The translations under genes were made by a program, and so were the position numbers. From assembly GCA_032622095.1 (NCBI GenBank), contig CP136066.1, positions 94,447,319-94,511,318 of the forward strand: DNA of 64,000 nt, written 5' to 3'. The first letter of the stretch is position 1. Each line of letters starts with the position of its first letter. Below, piece by piece: positions 22,925 through 34,347 of this stretch. The notes below the pieces were generated by a model that ran no database searches, was not told the DNA's origin, and saw only the letters and a program-made list of their open reading frames with translations. The stretch is from Siphonodentalium dalli (Eukaryota; Mollusca; Scaphopoda; Gadilida; Siphonodentaliidae).

Positions 22925-22979
<55 letters not shown>
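22925..22979. repeat. (TA)n microsatellite
   Basis: About 27 uninterrupted TA dinucleotides, followed by an ATCCTCCATATATGGAG palindromic stretch. Such tracts are often polymorphic and prone to assembly error. Confidence 0.95.
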
Positions 22980-22982
<3 letters not shown>

Positions 22983-22984
22983 CC

Positions 22985-23830
22985 TCCATATATGGAGATT
23001 CATATATAAATGTTTACATTATAAGAACAAACACAAATTTGGTACATAACACAGTGTATTAGAAATTTAAGATTACAATCATATCTACAACACATGTCTC
23101 AATATGTATGACGAACCAACTACACATATACACACATTCATGCACTACATAAAATAGACATTCCATTCTACATCCAAATCGTACATACAGACAGAGAAAT
23201 AGCATACCCTGCATGAAATTGGAACAAAAATTCCGTCAAATAAGGCAGGCTTTCCACTAGGTTTTGGGGAACGGGTCCTGTATCCGCCGAGGGGAAAATG
23301 CAGTCAATGTTTTCAATGTCGTCGAAACACTAGTGGACCTACTTTTGTTTTATCGGCCAATAGAAGAAACAGAGAGTAGATTCGCTTATCGTTTTGCATC
23401 CATTTTCTACCTAAGTTACTATGCTATCAACCGCAATAACTTTAAAACATAGAAAAGTTATTAGAGATACAAATTAATTGCTGTATACGGAAACACGCCC
23501 GTTGAAGTTAAACGGCCACTATTCAAGACTCGGCAGAAAGTTAGGATGCATATTGTACCGAAACATGACTAAATTACCGGCGGTAATTTTTTATAACCTA
23601 ACCACAGCAATATAACTAGCGGACTCCAAAGCATGTGTTCTATCGATGTCGGTTTTATCACTTCCCCAGTTCGTGTTAGATCGGTCTGAGTGTATTCTCG
23701 CTAGAAATCAAATAAGTTGCCAACTATTTAAATTTCTTAGTTCTGTCCCAACGAAATTGAGAAGTAAACATCTTTATACCTGTAGACATTATCATATGGA
23801 ATATGTCCTGGGGTATGACAGAAGGGGAAA
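22985..23830. other. Unrecognised non-coding DNA
   Basis: No repeat copies or convincing frames. A phrase at about 23210 (CCCTGCATGAAATTGGAA) recurs at 23940 (CCCCGCATGAAATTGGAA), the only internal similarity noticed. Confidence 0.35.
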
Positions 23831-23834
23831 ATTG

Positions 23835-24057
23835 GCTGGGGGGGGGGGGGTGGGGCCCAAAAAGGGATCCCGTGCCGCTATAGCGGAAACCCTGAATAAG
23901 GGGTGATTTGGCTGGATTTGGAGGTAAAAAGGGGTGGGTACCCCGCATGAAATTGGAAAACATATTTTTTCCTTCAAATAGGGGGGTGGTGGGTACCCAA
24001 GAGGCGAAAAAAAAAAATTCAGCCTACTGTCATGGCACTTTTTTCCGACCCCCTGGT
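23835..24057. mobile_element. Family P element, short diverged copy
   Basis: It begins with a run of about 12 G after GGCT, contains two GGTGGGTACC blocks (near 23935 and 23990) and ends TTTTTTCCGACCCCCTGG, matching the termini of the element at 11319-11848. Open frames on both strands here are proline/glycine-rich products of the G/C runs. Confidence 0.45.
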
Positions 24058-24166
24058 AACATGGCCATTTAACCAATGAAATATAATTTACGAAGAAAAG
24101 GACACATACTATACTGAACCAGTTGCTCCAGCGTCAGTCAAAACGACGATAAACCCCATATTTATT

Positions 24167-24400
24167 TAAACATACGGTAGGTGTTGGCGGTGAGTAATGC
24201 TGTCAAAATAGTCCCATCCGATAAAATCACCATAAACAGAACGAATATTATGTTATAAACAAACATGGTTCTTATACCAATCATAAATATCGCGTAAATG
24301 GCTTATTATTGTCATGTTAATACTCTGTGTTATGTAAACACATACAATATTATGTAAACAAACAGTACGTAAAGAGTATGCGATAAGCAAAGCACTCAAC
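24167..24400 (+). mobile_element. Family B element, left-end fragment
   Basis: It starts TTTAAACATACGGTAGG and TGTTGGCGGTGAGTA, matching the left end of family B at 60137 (AGGTACGGTTGGCC, TTGGCGGTGGGTA). It continues through TAAAATCACCATAAACAGAACG and the ATCGCGTAAATGG segment, then GTTATGTAAACA, before homology is lost near a poly-C tract (24403-24417). Confidence 0.5.
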
Positions 24401-24609
24401 ACCCCCCCCCCCCCCCCGGGAGAACACACTAAGTGAACTTGGGTTAAAAATGCCACCACGTTCTTTACAGCATACGGGTGGAGCGATCGGTAATCTTCGC
24501 CTCTCAAAATTTCGGGTCACCGTGAATCACTCTCCCAAAAACATCACATGCAGGCCAAGAGTAATTCAGAAAAACACACCGCACGGCTATACGTGAGTTT
24601 GAAGTGAGG

Positions 24610-25290
24610 CAATGCTATGACCTGGAACATTACGCATAACGTAACCAACCACAATTCTGGCGGAAACTCAATTGCAGATCAAATTCCCGGAATGACTTGT
24701 GTCCGGCAATGGAGTTCTGTGGTACCGTTTCTCGCGATGCTGACTCGATTCTTTCTGGCTGGCGCTCATACTTCTCTACATTGTATTCACCCGAACAACA
24801 CAGCGATTCAGAATTTGACAATGCTGTAACCAGCAGTGTGGAACGGTATATTTCTGATGTTAGTGACCACATCTCTCTATTGCATTAACCAACATCAGCA
24901 ATGGAGGTAACAGATGCCAACAATACAACGAAAACAAATAAGGCACCAGGACATGACTCGATTGTCAATGTACATTTGAAAAATGGTTCAGAAGTCTTAT
25001 TGGAATGTTTACGTGTCCTGTTCAACGCTATTATGCAAATCGATTATATTCCTCAAGAAATGAAATTAGGTGTCGTTATTCCATTGTATAAGGGACACCC
25101 AAAGTAAGCAATATTACCAGACAGTTACCGAGCAATTACCCTGCTACGGGTTATCTACAAACTTTTCGAGGCGATCACCCTGAAACGAATACTTTCTAGC
25201 AACTACCTCAAACATTTTCCGAGTACACTACAAAACTGTTTTCAAAAAGGTGTAGGCTGCAACATGACGTCGTTCTGATCTGATTTAAGT
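24610..25290 (+). pseudogene. LINE (non-LTR) reverse transcriptase fragment, broken
   Basis: The frame at 24697-24888 encodes a region typical of the linker before the reverse transcriptase domain (residues ILSGWRSYFSTLYSPEQ). After a stop near 24886, the same product continues at 24901-25107 with NKAPGHDSIVNVHLKNG and LGVVIPLYKGH. After another stop (25105-25107) it resumes with DSYRAITLLRVIYKLFE and LQNCFQKGVGCNMTSF to about 25278. These are the N-terminal fingers and early palm blocks of LINE reverse transcriptases. The endonuclease, the catalytic FADD block and the C-terminus are absent. Several in-frame stops show it is dead. The clade is uncertain (CR1/Jockey-like). Confidence 0.8.
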
Positions 25291-25299
25291 GACCAAGCT

Positions 25300-25670
25300 A
25301 TGAAACATGTTAAACACTTTTACTAAATGGAATGACCAGCTGTTTGCTTCATACATCAGCCACATGTTGCGATCCTAACATGGGTATTGCATCTGGGCAT
25401 AGTAAAAACATGTTGTAATCAGATGAGAGATGACCATATATACCTGTATATATTTCAGAAGTAATCAATTCTTCCAAAATGACACCTCATCTCACAAAAA
25501 GTTTTAGGAAATTAGGAAATTTAGGAATTAGTTTTGATTGGCCATGATAGTTGCAGCACTAGCAGGTTGGAGAAGATGAGGGTCTATAATTTCACTAACA
25601 TAATTCTTCATAATAGGTAATAGCCCTCATAACTTACCATTTAAAAGATATTTTCATTTTCAATACCACC
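25300..25670. other. Unrecognised non-coding DNA
   Basis: Follows the LINE fragment directly. No further reverse transcriptase blocks were recognised in any frame, and no repeat copy was noticed. Confidence 0.35.
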
Positions 25671-25680
25671 CCAGGTTAAG

Positions 25681-25980
25681 TGGTCCTGCTAATTTTATAT
25701 TATGCTGATGGGTACTGCTGGATTTCTATGATGTTTTTAGGTCAAAGCGATTCTGTTAAGTACCATCATTTTACCTAAAGTTGGTTATTTTTGCATTGTT
25801 TGGCTAATCCGAGCAATTTGTGCAAAAGTCAGTGTATGTATGAAACATTCAAGAACATATATACTTCAAAATATTTAATGCGTACGCTGATGTTTGGTAA
25901 ACAACAGGAATAGTCATCTCAATTATGGCCAGTTTGTAATAACCAGCACCCATTATTGAAATATTTCAAAATATACATGT
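25681..25980. repeat. Family I element, diverged copy
   Basis: It begins TGGTCCTGCTAATTTTAT and carries CTATGATGTTTTTAGG, TGGCTAATCCGAGCAAT and CAGTGTATGTATGA in the same order as the family I element at 43331-43677. The right end is decayed. Divergence is high, so this would be an old copy. Confidence 0.45.
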
Positions 25981-25989
25981 TTTTTAATG

Positions 25990-27700
25990 TTTTCTACACA
26001 TAGTGGCTTATCCTCGATTTGTTCAGATCGCTTTGCTCTACCTGAATATCATACCAAATTTATTGGCATCACTACTAAACTTGGGATGAATACTGCCAAA
26101 TGAATATATTGTGATATATAGGGCAGTGGAAAAATAATGGTTGAGTCTTTTCTAAATATAATTCTAGTAAAACCTACACCATACCGTCTTGGTCTGATAA
26201 GACTCAGAGTCATGTTTATTTAGGAGTATAGACATGAAGTCCACCAGTCTCATGAAAATTAAATGGGCTCTGCACTAGTAACATCTGGGCTCCTGGGACC
26301 CATTACTATTGACATATGCAACACAAATGAAAAATACATAGTAACTTTCCTCAAACATAGATTATAACCTGACAATCATTGTGTTAGAATCAGTGTACAT
26401 ACGTATACGTAGGCATGGCCATAGCATGTTTTTGAAATACTGCAGAGTGCAGACCACAAATTTCACTAAAATATACATGTAGTTACTGTATGTACATCAC
26501 ACACATAAGGCGACTGACACACATATACGTACCTGCATGGTTCACAATATTTGACATGTAAAGTATATATATATCTCCTGTGCCTATAACATCAAAACAA
26601 ACGGTTTACAGTACTTTTACTGACATTTTGGAGTGGCACATATACATACATAAAAAATAAAAGTCAATTTAAAGGGACGAAATGAAAAATCTGCATATCA
26701 ACTGATGCCTGTATTTTTCTTCTAACTCTCTCTGAGCTCACAACGCAACAGGATTGCATTCGGAATTTCAAGCCCATAAAGCTAGACACTTTAGAATCAA
26801 GCTTGCCAAATACATTTCCATGAACCTCACATGAACTCACTCAGTTGAACACAAGGAACGATTGTCAAGTTGGAAAATATTCTGTATTTATGGAAGCCCT
26901 ATATTTTTAATGTGTGGATTTATTATAACTGGACATGTATTTGTTAGTTTTTAACAGGACAATATATTTTAATATTACTGCAACTGCATCGTTCTTATGA
27001 CTTATTTTCTTACAAACTCCCAAATTTTAACCAGAAACAATTTAGGGCAAATATACATCTACGTGTACGTATACATATATCAGGATATAAATATAGTCAA
27101 TCATGCCAGGCTAGCCATTATTTGTTCTAAAATAATGTACGTGTTAAGGAAATTGTAGAACCTTTATATAAAATGGTGATGCAGCCAATCAAAATTGATG
27201 TGAGACTGATAAAGACACAACCTGCTCGACTACCGAATCATACTGATTGATCAAATTGTAGTAACTCAACATTTACTTGTGGGCTGAGTATAATTCAATT
27301 CAACATTAGAATACCATAAAAACACCCTGTTCTCCCATAAGTTTAAAGAAAATAACACATTTAACTCATTTACAAGTATATTGCTAATGTGATATATGTC
27401 ATTCCATTTATAACCATTATGGCAGCCATCTCACATCAAAGGCCGTGAAATCTAGATAACAAAAGATGAACTACATTCAAATTATATCACCAGGTAACCT
27501 TTTTTGTAGGAGTTTTAGGTTACTGATCAAATACCCCATAATTGATGATTTCCTCAACATCTTTGTTATTGGGAAAATGTCTGTTTTTCATTCTACGACC
27601 AATATATTCCACCCAAAAACCTTATTTTCAGGATCAAGAGCTCCTTGAAGGTCAATCCCATCCGATAATGGTACAGAAAATATCAGAAATGATACCTGTA
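25990..27700. other. Unrecognised AT-rich DNA
   Basis: About 1.7 kb without recognisable coding, repeats or RNA genes. Short TA and ATAC runs occur near 26560 and 27060. Confidence 0.4.
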
Positions 27701-27719
27701 TGTGGCACCGATGGATATA

Positions 27720-28095
27720 TGTCAATAAAATTCTAATTGGGGGCTCAGCTTTGAGATAAAAGTGCTGAACCCCAAAATTGGGCCCTTAAAAATGGATTGT
27801 TTTTGGTTTTTGGCAATTATCTTAAAAACCATTAACTTTTGGATATGAAAATGTATTACGGACCCCCCATAATGTGGCCATTCCGCACATTTTGAGTGGT
27901 CACTCGACACCCTATGTCCAACGGTTCTGGAGATATAGTCACCGCGGGTGGTAGTACTTCGCGCAAAAAGGGGCGTGGCCATTTGACCCATTTCGCCCTC
28001 AATGGGAAATGTGTCACCAACCAAATATTGTTCGTGTACCTTCAATTAGTGGATTCGTGAAGAGTTTTGATCTGGACATAAAAGTGCATTCAAAA
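27720..28095. other. Unrecognised, less AT-rich segment
   Basis: This stretch (AAAAACCATTAACTTTTGG..., GTGGCCATTCCGCAC, GGGGCGTGGCCATTTGACC) differs in composition from its flanks and has a 107-aa open frame on the minus strand (27722-28045). I do not recognise the product. It could be a fragment of a dispersed repeat whose other copies lie outside the window. Confidence 0.3.
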
Positions 28096-28099
28096 CCAC

Positions 28100-28740
28100 C
28101 CTCAGCTACTAGAGTATATATTCTTGCACTTCCTTGTTTATTCTTTCTCTGAGAAATCACTTATGGGACACAATAATCAACCACCATGGAATTTCCGTCA
28201 CTATTTATCTCGACAGCCTCCCAAGATGTGATTTTTATGCTATGCTCCTTGGTTCCGATGATCCACGCATCACATGGCAGATTGACCACTGCCGCGAGCA
28301 GATTATAAATACATCTGCATCATTCCTCATGGCAATGACTAGGTCGATGAGAGGATCTGCTAGAAGATGATCTACAAAACTTACTTACGACCATACGGAT
28401 GTGAGATATCGAAATAATAGCATTATTTACTTATATTGTATCTTCCTTTAAGCTCAGAATGTCTCGCATTTTTATCACACTGTAAATAATGTAAAACTTG
28501 GAATCTTGCTTACTACATATATTCAAGGCATATCAACATTGATTCAACTTGCGCCTCCTACAACATTTTATTTTGTCACGCACGAGATTTTATTACTTAC
28601 TGAAGTTTATAACCTACTTCGTCCAACAAATGCCAGTCGGTCGCATGTATCGTGAGTATTTCATTATACACTCTGACCCATAGGCAAGCATTCTGATCTG
28701 AAATACCTCAAATACCTTAAATATTCATGTTCTTTCTCTA
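28100..28740. other. Unrecognised non-coding DNA
   Basis: No repeat copy, RNA gene or recognisable protein frame was seen. The 78-aa frame at 28134-28370 has no features I can identify. Confidence 0.35.
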
Positions 28741-28742
28741 AG

Positions 28743-28798
28743 ATTGATTGATTGGGGTTTAACGTCGTTTTTAGCAACAAAGCCATATCACGACGAGC
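28743..28798 (+). mobile_element. SINE core fragment (mollusc-type)
   Basis: ATTGATTGATTGGGGTTTAA followed by CGTCGTTTTTAGCAACAAAG and CCATATCACGACG resembles the conserved central core of SINEs common in molluscs, where a GTTTTACGCC...CAGCAATAT...CAGCCATAT pattern is typical. Only the core is visible; the tRNA-derived head and the tail are missing. This is recalled similarity, not an alignment. Confidence 0.45.
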
Positions 28799-28882
28799 TT
28801 TCTCTAAGAAACCATATTACTATATATACTGTCTTCTGTACATATTATTGTAATATTCAATATATCCATAGAAGGAGGCAAA

Positions 28883-28945
28883 TAAAGATATATATATATA
28901 TATATATAGTAGAAATGAATAGTTCATGGTTTGAACAGATTGTTT

Positions 28946-28977
<32 letters not shown>
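28883..28977. repeat. Two (TA)n microsatellite tracts
   Basis: TA runs at about 28889-28908 and 28950-28977 are separated by about 40 bases. They produce the tyrosine/isoleucine-rich artefactual frame at 28744-29106. Confidence 0.9.
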
Positions 28978-28999
28978 GGTGTTTTGCTTATCGCTCATT

Positions 29000-30335
29000 A
29001 TTTACGTGCTTTATATAAACAACCGCTCGACCCAAACAAAGTGTATTCTGGGGATATACTATCGCATTCGTACTATCATTATACTATACTATTAGTAGAT
29101 TATTGAGGAAATGTTCATAACTTGGTAACTGTTAATTCTAAATTATAACCTATAACGAATGCCATCCGTGCCTTTAAACCAAATTAAACCGGAAGCTCGT
29201 GATATTCGCAATCATGTTGACCAATATAGCCTTGGGCTGGCGACGACAGCTGTCATATACCCAAACTGTGGGATATCTCGGTTAAGCATGCACACGGAAT
29301 ATAAACGAACCACCAATTTCCTGTGTAGCAGAAGAAAACACTAATAGATATAATTGTCCCCGCTCGACACGAGGTCCTCGAAGCGTTGTGACCAAATCAC
29401 ACAACGCTCTCCTGTCAATGCAATCGTAGACCGGTTCGGGATTGGCCTAATTCAATCATCTCTATTGACGCCTCGCTCGCCTCCTTGCGGAAGTAACCCA
29501 TGGATATTTCGGTCACTGGGACATTGCTCGTGATAACCGGAAGGGACGGTGCTGGCTTGTAGAGCACGAACATCCCACAAATAAGTCAAATCATGTGCAA
29601 CGCCAAGCGTGCGAAATCATAAGCGCGATCCCTTATGATGTGACGTTGGAGCAGAAGCACTGATAGATTCCCAACCAGTGTTTAATCTCACACAACAACA
29701 GATTATCCACACTCGATCAAAATCACATATACAGCCAGCAAGATTTATCATCATCTCTCTCACTTCTCATTTCCCGCCCATCGTGCATTGTATGCGACAA
29801 CCACCTTAATCCCTTAAACTATCCTCACATAACCCAAATCATTCCATATAAAACGACTTTATTTTCATCGATAACCAGCAAAGGTATCTTCCAACCTACT
29901 CCCACATAACCCAAATAATTTCATATGAAACTACTTTATTTTGAAACACCTATCAAATCGGCCCACCAAGTATAATATAAGTATATGCGTTAAAAAATCT
30001 TAAACCTGAAGTTCCCATACATGTATATTTGAAACATCTTGAAGTGTCTTTAATCACGGAATGGGAATTGTCACAAGTCAACCAGGAACGACTCCCAAAA
30101 CAGTAAAGCTTGTTGTCTAATCCATTTCATATCATTAATGTTATTTCTGGTTTTGTTATATCACGGCGAGGAATCACGTGGTTTCGAAGTTGGTGAGTAT
30201 CACGCATTCAGCAAAGCAAACAAATAAAATAATATATATATATATATGAGGAACTGACGCAAAACATAGAATCTTGACTGTTACGAGCATAGTTGATAGC
30301 TTATTTGTTCCTAAATACTCAGTAGTTTTCTATAA
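29000..30335. other. Unrecognised DNA with a possible family B right end
   Basis: At about 29158-29180, GAATGCCATCCGTGCCTTTAA resembles the right end of family B (TCACGTGCCTTTAA at 60621-60634). The segment 29370-29680 is less AT-rich. No gene is recognisable. A short TA run lies at about 30233-30246. Confidence 0.35.
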
Positions 30336-30339
30336 CATT

Positions 30340-30450
30340 CTGTCATATCCTATAGTTTATTACCATTTTCTGTAATATGTACTGGTGGAATATGATCTCT
30401 ACAGGCGTCAGACAGAGTAGAGATTCGTGGCATGATCTATCCCCATACAT
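30340..30450. repeat. Old dispersed repeat, partner of 13690-13880
   Basis: It contains GTACTGGTGGAATATGAT and AGAGATTCGTGGCATGATCT, diverged counterparts of the segment near 13815-13875, in the same orientation. The shared region is about 70-100 bp. Confidence 0.4.
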
Positions 30451-30646
30451 GAATTGAACGACTACGTAAAGCTGAACGAATTCGTAACTCTATCCGTGAG
30501 TTGCAAAACATCCCTGTACTGACGACTGTACAGCACACAAACAGCTGGATATAGTTGCACATATAGTTGAACATAGTCTAGCTGTCTATTTACGATTTAC
30601 TGGATAATATTGTCCCGCCGCAGGCATAGAGTGTAATAGTCTGTGT

Positions 30647-30856
30647 GTGCTTGATGGGAGAGTTAAAAGTTTATCAATCAAAACCCCCGCAATTATTCAT
30701 TACTGCATTTTGTTATCTGTTCTACTTATGTTTCAGCTAATGGGTACCGCTGACGGAAAGACAATCGCGAGTCGATCCAAATTCATGCCAAGCACCAATC
30801 GTGATCATTTCGTCACAGATCATTCGAACATAGAAGCACGGTCTTTTAACAATTAG
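30647..30856 (+). CDS. Short open frame with signal-like N-terminus, doubtful
   Basis: The 69-codon frame has a hydrophobic stretch (CILLSVLLMFQLMGTADG, residues 24-41) that could act as a signal peptide, followed by a polar tail rich in Ser, Arg and Asn. Alternatively, a pyrimidine-rich run ending TTATGTTTCAG at 30737 could be a splice acceptor for an exon starting there. No cysteine framework, cleavage-site array or homologue is recognised. Chance is a real possibility in a window this size. Confidence 0.15.
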   Translation: MLDGRVKSLSIKTPAIIHYCILLSVLLMFQLMGTADGKTIASRSKFMPSTNRDHFVTDHSNIEARSFNN

Positions 30857-30869
30857 GATAGTTTGCATT

Positions 30870-31858
30870 GTCATTATTTACTAATCGGCATGTCCGACAC
30901 AGTACTTGCGGCCAAATTTGTCATCTAGTAACAAAAGAAGTCCCCAATTGACAAACAATGCGTACTAACAAGGATAGAATTCCTCGGTCAAGACGCTTGT
31001 AAGTGACTCCCCATTGTCTACATCAAAATCTGTATGAACAATCAGACATACTTCCATCGCAACCAATGGACGGCGAACCCTTTGACCATCGATCGCGTGA
31101 GACGTGTTACTCCGATCCAATATTAATCGCTATATATATATATCTAACCATGACCCCCGATTACATATCACTCGCTATTCAATCGTGTGCTTATTAGGTA
31201 CACGCATACACACTATACAATCCACAAACTGCAAGCGGAATCTCTCTATTATAATATACACATATGCTTACATACCCACATATATGCATAACCCTATACC
31301 AACAAGAGCGTGCGGGGTGACGTGTGTCATCAACGGTATTCGGAAATTGAAGAAAACCAATGAATAATCACCGAAGTGGCGCTTTGATTATTCTGGATTC
31401 CGGGTGTCATAGGTTAAGCTCTGAAATGATCAATGTGTTATCTCGTGCTCCTAAATAGCAATTTGGTTAATTGCGGTCATATTTTCGTTACAGCGTGAAT
31501 TAGTTTGAGCCATCACCATCACGTCTTGGGACCCGACGTTTCTTGGTTTATTGGTCGTCGTGATATTTCCCTATTGGATACTGAGGTCGATCACTTATGA
31601 TTCATAGTAAGCGAAAATTACATTTCATGGCTCTGTGCTTTTGATTCCTATCAATGACAGAAGACAGACAACACCAGATATTTTTGAGCGCACCGCGATC
31701 ACGCGTGAATCCGCGTTGATATCGTTTGGCGAGATCTCCTGGGACAACTGGTATCTGGTTGCTGTATCACCGCGGTTTTACAGTTCCGGATCCGACGACG
31801 TTGTTTTGTTGTTTTATGAGTGTTTTACTAGAGGAATCACGCTTTAGAGCTTCACACA
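30870..31858. other. Unrecognised non-coding DNA
   Basis: A short TA run occurs at about 31131-31143. Several frames remain open but none resembles a known protein. No repeats were noticed. Confidence 0.35.
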
Positions 31859-31884
31859 AGAATTGGACGACGATGCTACAACAG

Positions 31885-32315
31885 AAACAAAAACAGCAGC
31901 TACAACACCACCACCACCATCACCACCACCACCACCACCAACAACAACATCAACATCAACAACAACAAAAATGACAATAACATTAACAACAACAACAGCA
32001 ACAACGACGACAAGAATAAGAACAACACCAAAACCACAACCACCACAACCACAACAACAACAAGAACAACAAAAATAACAAGAATAACAACTACGACGAC
32101 GACGACAACAACAACAACAACACAACCACCACCACCATTACCACCATAACAACAACAACAACAAAAACAACACCACCACAACCACCACAACAACAAAAAC
32201 AACACCACAACCACCACCACCACTACAACAGCAACAACAACAACAAAAACAACAACAATACCATCACAACCACCACCACTACAACAACAACAACAACAAC
32301 AACGAAGACGACGAC
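31885..32315. repeat. (CAA/CCA)n triplet-repeat tract
   Basis: About 430 bp of mixed CAA, CCA, CGA and TAA triplets with few interruptions. Poly-Thr, poly-Gln/His and (on the other strand) Val/Cys/Gly-rich frames are translation artefacts of the triplets. It behaves as a compound microsatellite. Confidence 0.9.
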
Positions 32316-32319
32316 CAGC

Positions 32320-32880
32320 GCCGAAATATAAAAAATAACATAAAAATAAAATACAACAGCAAAATTAAAAACAATACAATTACATCATATCGCCAAAAGG
32401 GAGATAATTAATCGTATACATCATTAACAATGCCATACCAGATAGAGCAACATGCTGAACGACGACCACAACGATAGCGATGATTATGATAACAAACAGC
32501 AACATACAAAAGACCGTCAAATGACCACTACATGTAGCAAACATACTCTTCATTGTCTCCAATTGTTTCACAAATCAAGCATATTATTTACGTGAACGAT
32601 TTGTGCAACGCCCCGTAAAATTGTGTACCCTTTGCATATACACATAACAAATAGAGCACATTGGGTATGACCTTCCTCACAGGTATATATGTACATCAAC
32701 TAATCCTACACAGATATATTAAATTCTGTTGGTATGAGAATTTTCCATTATTCCACAGAAATATTACTCCCCTGCCATTCCAAAAGGAATTTCTACATTT
32801 TCTTACCTCTTCAAATGTCTCACTATACAAAAAGACTAATTATAATGGACATTTAGTAAGCCCCCATTCGCTTGCCGACG
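32320..32880. other. Unrecognised non-coding DNA
   Basis: AT-rich spacer between the triplet tract and the family D element. No recognisable frame or repeat. Confidence 0.35.
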
Positions 32881-32883
32881 TGA

Positions 32884-33066
32884 GTCGCTACCATATCGGA
32901 TCCATCCAACCCCCATTCCGCGGTTTAAGTGCTACAGGTCAAACTTCTGGAGTAGCATTCAATATATGGAGTTTTGAATATTCGTGAATTCCATATATGG
33001 AATTCATGAATATTCAAACGCTCCATATATGGAATGCTACTCCAGAACTTTGACCTGCAGCACTAC
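32884..33066. mobile_element. Family D foldback element, copy 3
   Basis: The outer arm GTCGCTACCATATCGGATCC (32884-32903) is followed by the hairpin AGTGCTACAGGTCAAAC...GTTTGACC-type symmetry, ending GACCTGCAGCACT at 33064. The CCATATATGGA box is present more than once near the loop. The matching right outer arm is absent: the GAY-repeat tract begins directly after the hairpin. Confidence 0.72.
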
Positions 33067-34172
33067 ACATCATTATCATCGCTGTCGTCGTGGTCATCAC
33101 TATCATCGCTGTCGTTTTAGTCATTATCATTATGATCGCAGTCGTCGTAGTAATCACCCTCATCGCTGTCGCCGTCGTAGTAATCACCATCATCTTTGTT
33201 GTCGTCGTCGTAGTCATCATCATCATAATCATCATCGATGTCGTCGTTGTCATAATTATCATCGCTGTCGTCGTGGTCATCATCATCATTGCTGTCGTCG
33301 TCGAAGTTGACGATAACGACGAAAACGAAGATGGCTTTAATGCGGAAGGTGAAGATGATGGCGATGATGGTGACGACGACAATAACTATATATACGACAA
33401 CTTCATGCAATGATGATGACGGTGATCGTGAGTCGACGACGACGACGATAATGATGATTATAATGATGACGATGTCGACATCGATGGCTAATAGTATAAG
33501 GATATTGACCATACTGCTACACGACGACGGTGATGCTGGTAACAAATAGGAATTTATGCTGCCAATAGCGGAGATGATTATGATTACAACGATGACGATG
33601 ATTATGACGACAACGACGACAGCGATAATGATGATGATGATAACGAAAAACGATTATGATGACTAGGACGACAATATTAATGATGATGATGACTACGACG
33701 ACAACCTCGATGATTATGATGATGACTACGACGACAACAACGATGGCGACAGCGATGATGATGGTAACTTCGACGACACGACAGCAATGAAGATGATCAA
33801 TGCGACGACGACAGCGATGATGATGATGACTACGACGACAGCGATGATGATGATGACTACGACGACAGCTATGATGTTGATTACTACGACGACAACGGCT
33901 ATTATGATAACTACGACGACAGCGATGATGATGATGATGATGATGATGACGAAGACGACAGCGATGATGATAATGACTACGACGACGGTGATGACAGTGA
34001 CTACGACGAAGATATCAATTGTGATGGTGATGATGATGATTACGACGACGACGGCGATGATGACGACGACGACGACGTGGACGATGACGATTACGATGAA
34101 GATGCTTACGATGATTACGATGACGACGATGATAATGACGACGTGGAAAACGACGACGATGATTGTAAATAA
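33066..34172. repeat. GAT/GAC triplet tract that changes strand orientation
   Basis: From 33066 to about 33310 the sequence consists of ATC/GTC triplets (for example CATCATCGCTGTCGTCGT). From about 33310 to 34172 it is the complementary form GAT/GAC (for example GATGATGACTACGACGACAGC). A 24-27 bp higher-order unit, GAT(3-4) GAC TAC GAC GAC AGC, repeats several times. In one frame the right part would read Asp/Tyr/Ser-rich to a stop near 34172, but a stop just upstream (about 33764) and frame changes make a real protein unlikely. Confidence 0.85.
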
Positions 34173-34347
34173 TCCGTCTGTCCACTTTTGGTTCATCAAT
34201 TCTCAAGAACCAAAACAGCAGTAATTGTACGTAATTCTGGTTCTACAACTTTGTTTGAAGCTCGAAGGACCAACTACTGGTTCTTCAGCTTGGTTCCTGT
34301 GCCTCTTTTCTAACGGTGTATGCAATACAATCCGACTGCTAACATCG

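Noticed and set aside
23724..24076. Proline-rich frames around 23.8-24.0 kb
   Set aside because: Produced by G/C homopolymers of a family P copy.
28883..28977. CRISPR-like regular spacing of TA tracts
   Set aside because: Two simple dinucleotide tracts in animal-like DNA; no repeat-spacer structure.
28744..29106. 120-codon frame with Tyr/Ile runs
   Set aside because: It crosses two TA microsatellites and a SINE core; no domain.
31844..32223. Long overlapping frames rich in Thr, Val, Cys or Gln on both strands
   Set aside because: They derive from CAA/CCA triplet repeats; all frames of such tracts stay open.
33014..34224. Frames of 100-157 codons rich in Val/Ile, Met/Thr or Asp, including a tempting acidic Asp/Tyr/Ser protein
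   Set aside because: GAT/GAC triplet tract with orientation switch and frame changes; no start codon or stable single frame in the acidic reading.
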